Below, in pieces: positions 12,464 to 24,440 of a stretch of DNA of 64,000 bases; position 1 is the first letter of the stretch; every line of letters starts with the position of its first letter. A model generated the notes under the pieces. The model was not told the DNA's origin. It made no database searches and saw nothing but the letters and a program-made list of their open reading frames with translations. A program made the translations under genes and the position numbers. Origin of the DNA: Siderastrea radians (Eukaryota > Cnidaria > Anthozoa > Scleractinia > Rhizangiidae); the NCBI GenBank assembly GCA_964017195.1, contig OZ024894.1:30485120-30549119 (forward strand), given 5' to 3'.

Positions 12464-12900
12464 CACAGGACGAAATGGTAGATTTACTTGTCTTTACGAA
12501 AAAAATAAAGATCACTTAAAGAATCAAAAAATCTTTAATTTTACAATTAAAGACTCTTACATTACTTAAAGTTAGTATCATGCTTTAATATGTCTTTAAG
12601 AGCATTTAAGATAACTTAAATTTAGTTCACCACCTTACTTGAAAAACTGTGTATTTAAGTCTTCCAGTAAAGTTATTTTAAATCGATCAAAACCATTAAT
12701 AAGCTTTACTTTGGATATTAAAGCTAGGTAAATGTCTTACCAGAAGTAAGAGCCGGCACTTAAATTCCTTAAAGAAACATGTTATTATTTTCCCTTGTAA
12801 ATCCATTTAATAATCCTTTAAGTTTCCACTTAAAGGCAAGGAAATAAAAGACAATATTTAAGTGACATCACTTAAATCCCATTTAAAAGAAACATACCTT
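12464..12900. repeat. Left terminal and subterminal repeat region
   Basis: A 23-bp terminal inverted repeat is followed by many short CTTAAAG, ACTTAAA and TTTAAG motifs in direct and inverted order. In CACTA elements such motifs bind the transposase. Confidence 0.6.
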
Positions 12901-13594
12901 TTCCTTTTCAATTCACTCAGTTTTAGTCGCGTGGTGTACTTTGTTTGTGTGGCAACAAAATGATCTAGGAAGGTGTCCTAGGGCAAGGCTGTCAACATTA
13001 CAAGCCGCATGCAATATCAGCTAAAAGAGACAACTGAATGTCACCCAAAGACAAGACAGATAGATTGATAAAAACTCAACAACCACCACTTTCAAAACTA
13101 ATAATGATAAACAAATTGCAGTGCAGTGCTTTCGGTTTGCCTTGTTTTGTTCTCGACGCCTCCGCTTCATCCCGTTCATCGTATTTCCTGTGTTTATTCT
13201 CGCCATGCTTAACAACGCCAATTTGTTTTGTTTTTCTCGTGAAAATCGTCCACGTACATTCTTTGAAGATTCTCTGGCGATTTCTTTGCCTGCTTTGGCG
13301 CATTTGGCGCGCTAAATTGCATCCGCTGACTGGTTGTACTGTCGACATGCGAATCGACTGTCTAGGGGTGGGACATTAGTCGACCGGTTAAGCCAGTTAT
13401 GGCTATTTAATGACTTAATTTGCACACTCTTTCATAGTAAAAACATATCGTGATAATTTTTTATTGAAAAAAAAGCTGTAACAATAAACATTTTTGGAAG
13501 GCGAGTCCTGATAATAGTACGGTGATGGGATGAACAATTTTCCCCTCCCACTCCCGGTGCAGTTAGTATTTTGAGCGCCAAAATACGTTGCATA

Positions 13595-13620
13595 GATTTA
13601 ATGCGCGCGCGCATTAAATC
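13595..13620. repeat. Perfect 26-bp palindrome
   Basis: ATTTAATGCGC joined to GCGCATTAAAT around a CG-rich centre gives a perfect palindrome. It lies just upstream of an exon-like open stretch inside the 9-kb element, so it could be a promoter-proximal site. Function unknown. Confidence 0.5.
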
Positions 13621-13637
13621 GAATTTCAAACAGCGAA

Positions 13638-14760
13638 GTGTTAAGTTCGCCAACGTTTCTTTGGGAGCTTACGGTGGAGAATGCAGACGTTCTGTTCACT
13701 GAGGATCGGAAACTTCGAGTGGAGCTAAAATTCATCGAGAGACACGAGGAAGAAAACACACATCTTGACTATCTTCCGTACCTTCTGCATCGCAATGTCA
13801 CGTCCCTCCAACATATCGCGATCGGTGAGTATAAGATTCGTTATTTTGACTGACCTTTGGCCTGTTTTACGGTGCATTTAAGCAGACTACCGCCATTTAT
13901 GGGTAAAATCCACACAGCCCCATACATCAGTTATAATTATATTCAACTGTTTCCATAAACACAGAGAATGCGGTGTGGTGCTTGAGTCAGAAAATGAAAG
14001 TTTATGTAAAACCCGTCTAATAGCTCCATCCGGGAATTTTACCTGGCGATGAGTATAAAGCTGCTCTCTTTCCTCTGAATGACAACAAGTATGAGTGGTA
14101 GCTGTTCGCAAGAGATTCAGCCAATGAATTTGTACAAGGCCACTGGCTTCTATTAAAATAGCCTGACTGAATCTCTTGTCAACAATCATTCATGTGTACT
14201 AGCTATTAATTATTTTACAGAAGGCATATTGACAGCCATCAAATAATCAGTCAGAACCCCTTGACTGCATTTTTAAAATTGATTGTTTGGTAGCTGTTGA
14301 TAAATACATGTACATATAGTTACATGACTTGTATGTGATAACAGCTTCATTGGTCAATTCATTTACCGATCCCGGGGATGCAGAGTTATTTGCAGATACA
14401 GTTAACCGGTGTGCAATTGCCAATCAGAGAGTTAGAAATTCAGTGATTACTGAAGAGCAGAATTACAAATGTAATATAATGTGTGAAATGATTTTGGTGT
14501 TCTGTGCATGTAATTAATGTTATGTTATCAAGAGATACCACCCTTTTTCTCGGGGAGGAAAGCCTTACCCGAGTGAGTGGTAGAAATCAAGGCTGGGCTT
14601 AATTGATGAAAATCAGCTGACACACTCAGTGAACTCTGGACTACTTTAAGTTTTTAAATTTAGACATTTAGTGTTACCCCATATTTGGTAAAAATATGTT
14701 TCTCACTTTGCAGAGAAAACAAGATGCTACTGGTGATTCCTTTGGAGAGAGGTAAAGATC
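13638..14760 (+). other. Exon-like stretches inside the CMC-like element
   Basis: An open frame from about 13665 to 13830 is followed by a donor GCGATCG|GTGAGT. Its residues look coding (acidic and basic, with a LDYLPYLLHRNVTSL segment) but match no family I know. A short piece at 14715-14750 is bounded by TTTCTCACTTTGCAG and GAGAG|GTAAAG. These may be upstream exons of the gene whose last two exons are at 15620-15959. Phases were not shown to connect. Between them I see no other feature. Confidence 0.3.
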
Positions 14761-15619
14761 ATTGTTATCCCTTGCACTTTAGTCTCCAATATTTATGTGT
14801 TGCATGTAATTCTGTATACATGTACATATTTTTTATTGAATTGAAAACTGGTGAACCGGCAGTTACCATCTGCTACTAAAGAAATTGTGGGACAGACACT
14901 TTCTTTATATGGACACTCATAACAGACAGTAATTGCAATTCTTCTGTCCCCACCAATCCAGTAGCTCACGCATATATATCAGCATGCGCTGTTAGTATGT
15001 ACAACAGACTGGTCAAGGTGACAATGTTGCCATAAAAATTTTAATGTCACTTGATGGGATTGAACAATATTCAGTCTGTTTGTCTGAACCTCAAGAGAAA
15101 ATGTCAGTCAAAAGCAACAGTTTTTTTTTCTTATTTTAAATATGAAAATAATTCACTTTAATTGTGTTCTACTGCTATGGATGGTTGATATAAGAGAAAA
15201 CTTAAATTTTCACTTTGGTCAGAGAAAAGTGTCTGTTGTCCTCACCAGCAGGTGTCCATAGAGCATGGTGATATATGTGTCATGAGCTACTGTAATTAAA
15301 AGATACAATAAGTGTAATTAGTGTCCATAGCAGGTGTTCATAAGGTGTATTGTCATTTAAGAACCAGGGGAAGAGCTAAAACAGTCCAGTCCTGTATACG
15401 ATTTTCACCAGGAATAGTACAAGTGTGCATGTTGTGAGAACATTTACACTAATTAAATATTGGATTCAGCTTTGAAATTATTAGTTTTGATTGAAGATGC
15501 ACTTCAGCTTATTACAAAGGCTCAGTTTACAATATAAGATCTTAGTGCTTATTGTTTGCAGACAAAGGCAAAAACTAGACTGTAATCCTTCCATAATGAC
15601 AAGGTTTCCTTATTTACAG

Positions 15620-15959
15620 GTGTACTGGTGACTGAGCCACTCTGTGTCTCCAGGATTGGGCTTCATTGTTTACATTGTCCCAACACACAGTCATGTAAGA
15701 ACTTCAAAGAAACACTAGCCTTACCCTCCAGAATTGTAAGTGTTGATTTTTTACAGCTTTTAAAACCTTTCTTACTTTTGTGCTGCAGAAAATGCCAGGA
15801 GGATTATTGCCTTGGATAAAGCAAAGAAGTGGAGTGCAAATTAAAAAGGAAAGATGGCAGCTTTACACGTCCGCAGACGAGACAGAAGAAGAAGGCAACA
15901 AGTTGGTCTTTGTCATCAAAGAAATTCCTTGGGAGAGCGAGGAGCTTAAGGAAATATAA
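15620..15959 (+). CDS. Last two exons of an unidentified element-borne gene
   Basis: Exon 1 runs from 15620 (after TTATTTACAG) to 15735 and ends at a consensus donor ATT|GTAAGT. Exon 2 runs from 15789 (after TTTTGTGCTGCAG) to the TAA at 15957-15959. The junction is phase 0 and the frame is open across both. The peptide of about 95 residues has a cysteine cluster C-x-x-C followed by a further Cys (HCLHCPNTQSC) in exon 1. It also has a basic stretch, then an acidic ELKE-type C-terminus in exon 2. The cysteine spacing could be part of a zinc-binding module. I do not recognise the family. The gene lies entirely inside the 9-kb element and ends about 100 bp before the satellite array, so it is more likely element-encoded than host. 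Confidence 0.45.
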
Positions 15960-16055
15960 ATTTAACAAAATTTAAAAACTATGCAGTCAAGACACTCCCG
16001 AAAAAAGGACAGTGGAGAGAGTAATGAGGGGGGGGGGGGGGCTTTTTCATGTCTT

Positions 16056-19000
16056 TGAAAGCTACCAATAGTATACAAGTTGTATCCTTGGGTGACCTGT
16101 TTACCTGTACACAGCACTGGGGCATTTATGTGCCTGTGTGAAGTAACTTTTTAATGATTGTTTGTTTTGAGTGTAAGCGAGCAGCTTTGAAAGTTGTGAG
16201 TATTGTTTTGTTTCTAATCTATCTGTTGTGTACTTGGGTGACCTGTTTACCTGTACACAGCAGATGCACTGGGGCATTTATGTGCCTGTGTGAACTAACT
16301 TTTTAATGATCGTTTGTTTTGAGTGTAAGCGAGCAGCTTCGAAAGTTGTGTGTATTGTTTTGTTTCTAATCTATCTGTTGTGTACTTGGGTGACCTGTTT
16401 ACCTGTACACAGCAGATGCACTGGGGCATTTATGTGCCTGTGTGAACTAACTTTTTAATGATCGTTTGTTTTGAGTGTAAGCGAGCAGCTTCGAAGATTG
16501 TGTGTATTGTATTGTTTCTAATCTATCTGTTGTGTACTTGGGTGACCTGTTTACCTGTACACAGCAGATGCACTGGGGCATTTATGTGCCTGTGTGAAGT
16601 AACTTTTTAATGATTGTTTGTTTTGAGTGTAAGCGAGCTGCTTCGAACGTTGTGAGTATTGTTTTGTTTCTAATCTATCTGTTGTGTACTTGGGTGACCT
16701 GTTTACCTGTACACAGCAGATGCACTGGGGCATTTATGTGCCTGTGTGAACTAACTCTTTAATGATCGTTTGTTTTGAGTGTAAGCGAGCAGCTTCGAAA
16801 GTTGTGTGTATTGTATTGTTTCTAATCTATCTGTTGTGTACTTGGGTGACCTGTTTACCTGTACACAGCAGATGCACTGGGGCATTTATTTGCCTGTGTG
16901 AAGTAACTTTTTAATGATTGTTTGTTTTGATTGTAAGCGAGCTGCTTTGAAAGTTGTGAGTATTGTTTTGTTTCTAATCTATCTGTTGTGTACTTGGGTG
17001 ACCTGTTTACCTGTACACAGCAGATGCACTGGGGCATTTATGTGCCTGTGTGAAGTAACTTTTTAATGATTGTTTGTTTTGAGTGTAAGCGAGCTGCTTT
17101 GAAAGTTGTGAGTATTGTTTTGTTTCTAATCTATCTGTTGTGTACTTGGGTGACCTGTTTACCTGTACACAGCAGATGCACTGGGGCATTTATGTGCCTG
17201 TGTGAAGTAACTTTTTAATGATTGTTTGTTTTGAGTGTAGGCGAGCTGCTTCGAACGTTGTGAGTATTGTTTTGTTTCTAATCTATCTGTTGTGTACTTG
17301 GGTGACCTGTTTACCTGTACACAGCAGATGCACTGGGGCATTTATGTGCCTGTGTGAACTAACTCTTTAATGATCGTTTGTTTTGAGTGTAAGCGAGCAG
17401 CTTCGAAAGTTGTGTGTATTGTATTGTTTCTAATCTATCTGTTGTGTACTTGGGTGACCTGTTTACCTGTACACAGCAGATGCACTGGGGCATTTATTTG
17501 CCTGTGTGAAGTAACTTTTTAATGATTGTTTGTTTTGAGTGTAAGCGAGCTGCTTCGAAAGTTGTGAGTATTGTTTTGTTTCTAATCTATCTGTTGTGTA
17601 CTTGAGTGACCTGTTTACCTGTACACAGCAGATGCACTGGGGCATTTATGTGCCTGTGTGAAGTAACTTTTTAATGATTGTTTGTTTTGATTGTAAGCGA
17701 GTTGCTTTGAAAGTTGTGAGTATTGTTTTGTTTCTAATCTATCTGTTGTGTACTTGGGTGACCTGTTTACCTGTAGACAGCAGATGCACTGGGGCATTTA
17801 TGTGCCTGTGTGAAGTAACTTTTTAATGATTGTTTGTTTTGAGTGTAAGCGAGCTGCTTCGACAGTTGTGAGTATTGTTTTGTTTCTAATCTATCTGTTG
17901 TGTACTTGGGTGACCTGTTTACCTGTACACAGCAGATGCACTGGGGCATTTATGTGCCTGTGTGAAGTAACTTTTTAATGATTGTTTGTTTTGAGTGTAA
18001 GCGAGCTGCTTCGAAAGTTGTGAGTATTGTTTTGTTTCTAATCTATCTGTTGTGTACTTGGGTGACCTGTTTACCTGTACACAGCAGATGCACTGGGGCA
18101 TTTATGTGCCTGTGTGAACTAAATTTTTAATGATCGTTTGTTTTGAGTGTAAGCGAGCTGCTTCGAAAGTTGTGAGTATTGTTTTGTTTCTAATCTATCT
18201 GTTGTGTACTTGGGTGACCTGTTTACCTATACACAGCAGATGCACTGGGGCATTTATGTGCCTGTCTGAACTAACTTTTTAATGATCGTTTGTTTTGAGT
18301 GTAAGCAAGCAGCTTCGAAGGTTGTGTGTATTGTTTTGTTTCTAATCTATCTGTTGTGTACTTGGGTGACCTGTTTACCTGTACACAGCAGATGCACTGG
18401 GGCATTTGTTTGCCTGTGTGAGTTAACTTTTTAATGATTGTTTCTTTTGAGTGTAAGCGAGCTGCTTCGAAGGTTGTGTGTATTGTTTTATATCTAATTT
18501 ATCTGTTGTGTACTTGGGTGACCTGTTTACCTGTAGACAGCAGATGCACTGGGGCATTTATGTGCCTGTGTGAAGTAACTTTTTAATGATTGTTTGTTTT
18601 GAGTGTAAGCGAGCTGCTTCGACAGTTGTGAGTATTGTTTTGTTTCTAATCTATCTGTTGTGTACTTGGGTGACCTGTTTACCTGTACACAGCAGATGCA
18701 CTGGGGCATTTATGTGCCTGTGTGAAGTAACTTTTTAATGATTGTTTGTTTTGAGTGTAAGCGAGCTGCTTCGAAAGTTGTGAGTATTGTTTTGTTTCTA
18801 ATCTATCTGTTGTGTACTTGGGTGACCTGTTTACCTGTACACAGCAGATGCACTGGGGCATTTATGTGCCTGTGTGAACTAAATTTTTAATGATCGTTTG
18901 TTTTGAGTGTAAGCGAGCTGCTTCGAAAGTTGTGAGTATTGTTTTGTTTCTAATCTATCTGTTGTGTACTTGGGTGACCTGTTTACCTATACACAGCAGA

Positions 19001-20235
19001 TGCACTGGGGCATTTATGTGCCTGTGTGAACTAACTTTTTAATGATCGTTTGTTTTGAGTGTAAGCAAGCAGCTTCGAAGGTTGTGTGTATTGTTTTGTT
19101 TCTAATCTATCTGTTGTGTACTTGGGTGACCTGTTTACCTGTACACAGCAGATGCACTGGGGCATTTGTTTGCCTGTGTGAGTTAACTTTTTAATGGTTG
19201 TTTCTTTTGAGTGTAAGCGAGCTGCTTCGAAGGTTGTGTGTATTGTTTTATATCTAATTTATCTGTTGTGTACTTGGGTGACCTGTTTACCTGTACACAG
19301 CAGATGCACTGGGGTATTTATGTGCCTGTGTGAACTAACTTTTAAATGATTGTTTGTTCTGAGTGTAAGCGAGCTGCTTCAAAAGTTGTGAGTATTGTTT
19401 TGTTTCTAATCTATCTGTTGTGTACTTGGGTGACCTGTTTACCTGTACACAGCAGATGCACTGGGGTATTTATGTGCCTGTGTGAAGTAACTTTTTAATG
19501 ATTGTTTGTTTTGTGTGTAAGCGAGCAGCTTTGAAAGTTGTGTGTATTGTTTTGTTTCTAATCTATCTGTTGTGTACCTGGGTGACCTGTTTACCTGTAC
19601 ACAGGAGGTGCACTGGGGCATTTATGTGCCTGTGTGAAGTAACTTTTTAATGATTGTTTGTTTTGATTTTAAGCGAGCTGCTTCGAAAGTTTTGAGTATT
19701 GTTTTGTTTCTAATCTATCTGTTGTGTACTTGGGTGACCTGTTTACCTGTACACAGCAGATGCACTGGGGCATTTATGTGGCTGTGTGAAGTAACTTTTT
19801 AATGATTGTTTGTTTTGAGTGTAAGCGAGCTGTTTCGAAAGTTGTGTGTATTGTTTTGTTTCTAATCTATCTGTTGTGTACTTGGATGACCTGTTTACCT
19901 GTAGACAGCAGACGCACTGGGGCATTGATGTGCCTGTGTGAGGTAACTTTTGATGATTGTTTTTTCGAGTGTAAGCGAGCAGCTGCGAAAGTTGTGAGTA
20001 TTGTTTTGTTTTTAATCTATCTGTTGTGTACTTGGGTGACCTGTTTACCTGTACGCAGCAGATGCACTGGGGCATTTATGTGCCTGTGTGAAGTAACTTT
20101 TTAATGATTGTTTGTTTTGAGTGTAAGCAAGCAGCTTCGAAGATTGTGTGTATTGTTTTGTTTCTAATCTATCTGTTGTTTACTTGGGTGACCTGTTTAC
20201 CTGTACACAGCAGATGCACTGGGGCATTTGTTTGC
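16056..20235. repeat. 152-bp satellite array, about 27 copies, with higher-order repeats
   Basis: The motif CAGATGCACTGGGGCAT recurs at 16261, 16413, 16565 and so on to 20211, a period of 152 bp. The first copy is partial. Units differ by a few percent. Diagnostic variants repeat at 608 bp (4 units; CTAACTCTTT at 16751 and 17359) and at 760 bp (5 units; CTAAATTTTT at 18119 and 18879, GGCATTTGTT at 18401 and 19161), which shows block duplication. The 152-bp period is not a multiple of three, so the repeated 60-codon minus-strand frames change phase every unit and are most likely artefacts. A run of about 14 G (16027-16041) sits just before the array. Confidence 0.95.
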
Positions 20236-20935
20236 CATGTGCCATTTGGCACTTACATGCCATGACCTTGAGCCAAATGTCGTCCCATCTAGTCCTCCCA
20301 CTCAGTCAACAAGTGCATAACTTTCAAATTTCAATGTTAAATTTGCAGTATTTGATTATTACTAAGTATTAAGAAAGCTTTTCATTACCTCTTCACTGAA
20401 TTAGAAATTGTTTACAGATTTATATACATAAAAAATAAATTAAAAGGAAATTTTGAATCTGGAATATTTTGAAAGTCCATTTTGAATTTCAATTTTTATC
20501 TAAGGAAATTTGAATCTTGAATATTTATTAAAGTCCATTTCGAATTACAATTTTTATCTAAGGAAATTATGAATCTTGAATATTTATTAAAGTCCATTTC
20601 AAATTACAATTTTTATCTTATAGAGAAAAAGTAACTGTTGATTGTTAAAATGATATATATTTTACAGAACTCTGATTTTAATGTTACTTGTAGAGAATTT
20701 ATACCACTTTACAGTGTGTTACAGTACGTTCCTTTGTAAAACATTAAGTAGCTTGAAAGGAAACAATAAAAAGTTTATGTTTGTAAGTGGAAAGTTGTTT
20801 ATGTATTTGTTTTTCTCTCACACGTGGGGGTGATAATTCATTTACATCGAATGTGTAGTTAATATAAAATTGGCAGTAATTGCAAAACAAGAACAAGAAA
20901 ATGATGCTAGAATAATGTATTCTGTCCCTTTAATT
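20236..20935. other. AT-rich segment between satellite and right subterminal region
   Basis: No gene seen. About 60-bp segments with TTTTTATCTAAGGAAATT and GAATATTTATTAAAGTCCA recur at 20455-20615, a small diverged tandem repeat. Confidence 0.4.
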
Positions 20936-21453
20936 TGTCACTTAAAAGCGATTAAACGGAATTTCCTGTTCATATAATTTCATTTCCTGTCTTTAATTTG
21001 AAATTAAAGATACTTAAAGAATGCTTTCCTTAACATTTAGTTAACATTTAAGGTGACATAGCCTCTTAAAGAATTCTATCCTGTCCTTAAAGTTGTCACT
21101 TAAAGGGTCTTAAAACACTCTTTACTGGCCCTTTATAATTGCAATTATATATGCGAAAAGGATACTTTCCTTACCATTTACTTAACATTTAAGGAAACAT
21201 TTCCTCTTAAAGGATTATATCCTGTCCTTTAAGATGTCACTTAAAGGATCTTAAAAAACTCTATACTGACCCTTTAAGAACACTGCTTAAATGGCATGTA
21301 AATGGTTCATTAAGTGTTTTAAGTGAATGTCTTAAAGATGAAGGAAATAAACATTTAATGTGTTTAAGTTACACTTAAAGAAACAGAAAACCGTTCTTTA
21401 CTCTATCTTTAAGAAACCTTTAAGTGACATTAAATCTGCCATTTCGTCCTGTG
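20936..21453. repeat. Right terminal and subterminal repeat region
   Basis: Mirror of the left end: dense CTTAAAG/CTTTAAG motifs, then the terminal inverted repeat TAAATCTGCCATTTCGTCC and the final TGTG. Confidence 0.6.
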
Positions 21454-21456
21454 GTG

Positions 21457-22860
21457 GTGAATCCATCATTTGAAATAGTTTTCCCTGTCAAGTGAATTCA
21501 ATCAAATAAGTCTGAATCATTATTCCTGGGAAGTTAGTTGTGTGTGCGGCAGTTTACGGTATTTGTTTTGAGTTTTGAGCATGCGCATTTAAATAAGTGG
21601 CATTGAAGCATTCCAAGTGGACAAAAGGTAAACTGTATTTTTAGAGATGGTTGGTCTCATTTAAATACTTATGCCAGTCTGAATTTCAGACTGGTCTCAT
21701 GTAAACAAAATTGCACCAGTCTGAGTTTACACTGCTTTAATGAAATCAGAGTTTTACTGCCCCTGGGTATCTGAGGATGTTGTTAAACATTCTTGAGAGC
21801 TGCTCAACTTTAGTCTGAGGGGGTGTTTGCATGACACCAGTTCAATGTATGCTTTTCATTCTGATACAAGCTCACCCCAGTTCCCTCTTGCTTCTCTGTA
21901 TTTGTTACATGATTACAGCACAAAATCTCGTAACAGTGCGAGCCATACCTGGGTGAGTTCATACCGGTATCATGTAAACATGGTGTAACTATTTGATTCA
22001 TTCTGCGTTAAGTTAATTAACCATATAGCCATCCAGATAAATCTCACATCACTGTGAAAGAAGGATTTTGTAACTTGAGGAAGGGAGATTCTTAACTACA
22101 GTTCTCGCATTGTTGCTAGGGGATTTTTGTGGATGGTATTCTGTCATACGCTGTTTTCAGCAGTTCGTGCCGCTATATTGGTGAAATAATGAAGAAGAAC
22201 ATCTGAATTTCACAACTGAACATTGCGCGTGCATAGTTACTGCCAGTCCCCAACCGCACATTAAAAAGAAAATCAGTAAAACTAAGAGGAAACTAGTAAA
22301 GTTCCGATTTTTTTGTGCATTCGCCCCACCCTTCTTTACAATCCGAAGCATGCAATTACTGTTTTTACAAAGAATAGACGAACTACAGCACAAAAATGTA
22401 TAAAATATGTGCTTGTGCCATCTAACTTTTATATTCATAATAAAGCAAATTTCTAGAAACTGTTGCTTCAAATTTTGCATCCTGATAATCTTTAAATGTT
22501 CGCAATGTTTACAATAGCGAGAACTGTATGCTGTTTGAGTTTTACCATTTTTTCTGTTCAGGTCAAGTGACATGCTGAATATGGTTGTGACTTGAAAATC
22601 TTGAAAACCTTTCCCATACAACAAACGTGGCCAAGCAGCTTATCTGTGGAAGTAATAGGGTTTCCAAGATATGATGGTTCTGAGGAACTTCCCACAGCAA
22701 CAATATGGTGATTAAGAGTCTCCTCCCTTAAGTCCAGATGTAAAGGCTGTCATTGCCACCCAAATGGAAGTCTTGATGGCACACTCATGTAAATGTTGTG
22801 GTTCAATTTCATGGTTGATTCATTTTTTTTCCATTGTGAATAATAGGATTGCCAAATAAA
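21457..22860. other. Unassigned sequence
   Basis: Short inverted pieces around CAGTCTGAATTTCAGACTGG (21674) and CATGTAAACA motifs (21705, 21972) suggest dispersed repeats. A 155-codon minus frame (22157-22624) looks like chance: biased composition and no domain. No gene called. Confidence 0.3.
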
Positions 22861-22861
22861 A

Positions 22862-22903
22862 ATTGGAGCTCCACTTTTAGGCTTGGCTAAATCTATATAT
22901 TTG
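22862..22903 (+). repeat. Third copy of the TTTTAGGCTTGGCTAAATCT repeat end
   Basis: The same end as at 2963 and 9252, here on the plus strand, preceded by GGAGCTCC. The A-rich sequence before it is short. Confidence 0.5.
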
Positions 22904-23116
22904 AATGATTTTAAAACTGTTTAATTATGTTTGACTGGGTTCAGAAATTGAATGGAATCAAACACAGCTGTATATATATGCATATTTTTGGTTAATATTA
23001 TTGTGTTCACTTACCAAACCCAAATCAACCCAATCACTGCATTCAATCCAGTTCAATTTACTGAACAGTTAGATACGTAAGCTGGGCTAATTATATAACT
23101 GATATCTTTCACGTAC

Positions 23117-23170
23117 CTTAACTTCACTGTAAGAAAATGCTGCATCACTGATCACTGCTGGCATATATGC
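23117..23170 (-). CDS. Candidate 54-nt host exon (minus strand)
   Basis: On the minus strand a pyrimidine-rich tract ends in TTTTCTGTTCTAG. It is followed by 54 bases (18 codons, open, phase 0: AYMPAVISDAAFSYSEVK) and a donor AAG|GTACGTG. A paralogous exon with the same acceptor and donor lies on the plus strand at 56329-56716, where an insertion splits it. Conservation of both splice sites and of the D-x-x-x-F-x-Y-x-E pattern supports coding status. The intron downstream is also similar between the two loci, so the unit duplicated as DNA. The gene is not identified. It may continue to the exons at 9064 and 8602. Confidence 0.45.
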
Positions 23171-23199
23171 CTAGAACAGAAAAAAAGGATCAGTGAAAA

Positions 23200-23310
23200 A
23201 AAAAAACAAATTCAGGGCTAAAAATTGGCAGTCGTGCAGTCGCCCAGTCGCCAGTGGCGATTTGAAACTGACCAAGGCCACTAAAAGTCGAGGCTTAAAT
23301 GCCTGATAGA
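23200..23310 (+). repeat. Intronic repeat shared with 56190-56290
   Basis: A GGGCTAAAAATTGGCAGTCG segment and a following GCGAT...GGCCACTAAAA part recur inverted at 56190-56290 beside the paralogous exon. Confidence 0.45.
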
Positions 23311-23319
23311 GGACTGCAA

Positions 23320-24440
23320 ATAAAAGTTACACTGTAGTTATAATTCAAATAAATTAGACTTTCATTGGAGCATCTTTCTTTTCTTTCCCCTCCTCAACTC
23401 TAAGTTCATCAATTGAAGAAAATTTTCAGTTCTTGTAGTGCAAAATTCACGAGAACGAGCGCCTGGCTAATTACTTTCATCCTTAAAATAATATTAACTT
23501 TATTGTTTTTCTTTTGACAACATCAAATAACTAATATTGTATGTAACATAATTAAAGCATTCACAACGAAATTTTTAACCAGTGTGCCATTAATGAACAG
23601 AAAGAATGGGTGAACAGAATAGAAATTATACTCAATGTCAATTATTAAGGGAGTCATCATTCACTTTGCTAGCATTGCCACTTCCAGCTTTGAAATGTTG
23701 TTGGCGAAGCTATACTTTGCTTTACTTTTGTGATACACCTGATTCATGAGACGTACAAGAGCCTATTGTTGGAAATTTTTGCATCCACCCGTGAAAGTGT
23801 TCTTCTTTCCAGCTTTTGTGGAATCCTAACAAATAATTAATAAATCATCGCCTGACCCCTCATTTGCAGCTATCCAAACTCTTTTAGCCAAGTGGTTACA
23901 TGTAATTGTCTTCCGCCCTTTGCAAGGTTCATTGGATAATACAGGTAAGGTAAAGCACTTGAATATCAATCGATCGAATGAGCAACAAAATGGCAGGACG
24001 TCATTTAAGTTTACTGGATGTTCAATCATCTCCAGTCTCCTTTGCTTAACTCAGTAAAGAGCCAATTGCAATTAATCAAACATGTTCTAACTAATCCCAG
24101 CAGACAATTGTCAGTTAAACAAGCCAGATTGCCTTTAGGAAGCAAAAACACATCAGTACAAATATGTCAATTGCATAAAAAAAATCCTTTGCTTACATCT
24201 GGATTCCCCCCCCCCTTGGGAATACAATGATTTTTGAGTAAACCAAAAAATGCATGCATTAATTATTTGAACTTTCTAAAACATGAACATTCCATTATGA
24301 GTGACAAATAGTAAGAGGCACTTTTCACAATGCAGTGCCTTTATTTCATACATGTAGGTCAACTGAAATCGAAAAAAAAAATGGTAAATTGCAGTCGCCT
24401 TCTGAACTAATGCCTGGTTCAATTTTACCTATTACCATCC
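23320..24440. other. Unassigned sequence upstream of the candidate exon
   Basis: A minus-strand open stretch at 23826-24029 has no recognisable domain. Nothing else is seen. Confidence 0.25.

Larger units (their letters stand above)
12464..21453. mobile_element. 9-kb CMC (CACTA/Mirage/Chapaev)-like DNA transposon
   Basis: The left end reads CACAGGACGAAATGG and the right end is its inverse, CCATTTCGTCCTGTG. The inverted match runs about 23 bp. GTG stands immediately outside both ends (12461-12463 and 21454-21456), a 3-bp target duplication. Each end is followed by about 430-520 bp dense in CTTAAAG/ACTTTAAG motifs in both orientations. Termini starting CAC, a 3-bp TSD and subterminal repeats are the hallmarks of CACTA-type elements. 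The interior holds spliced exon-like sequence ending at 15959 and a 152-bp satellite (16056-20235). I could not identify a transposase catalytic domain, so autonomy is unproven. Confidence 0.6.

Noticed and set aside
16551..20075. Repeated 60-110-codon minus-strand frames starting MPQCICC
   Set aside because: They are the 152-bp satellite read in frame. The period is not divisible by three, and stops recur in each unit, so a repeat protein is unlikely.
22157..22624. 155-codon minus frame as a membrane protein
   Set aside because: Hydrophobic run near the end but no start context, no homologous paralog and no splice support.
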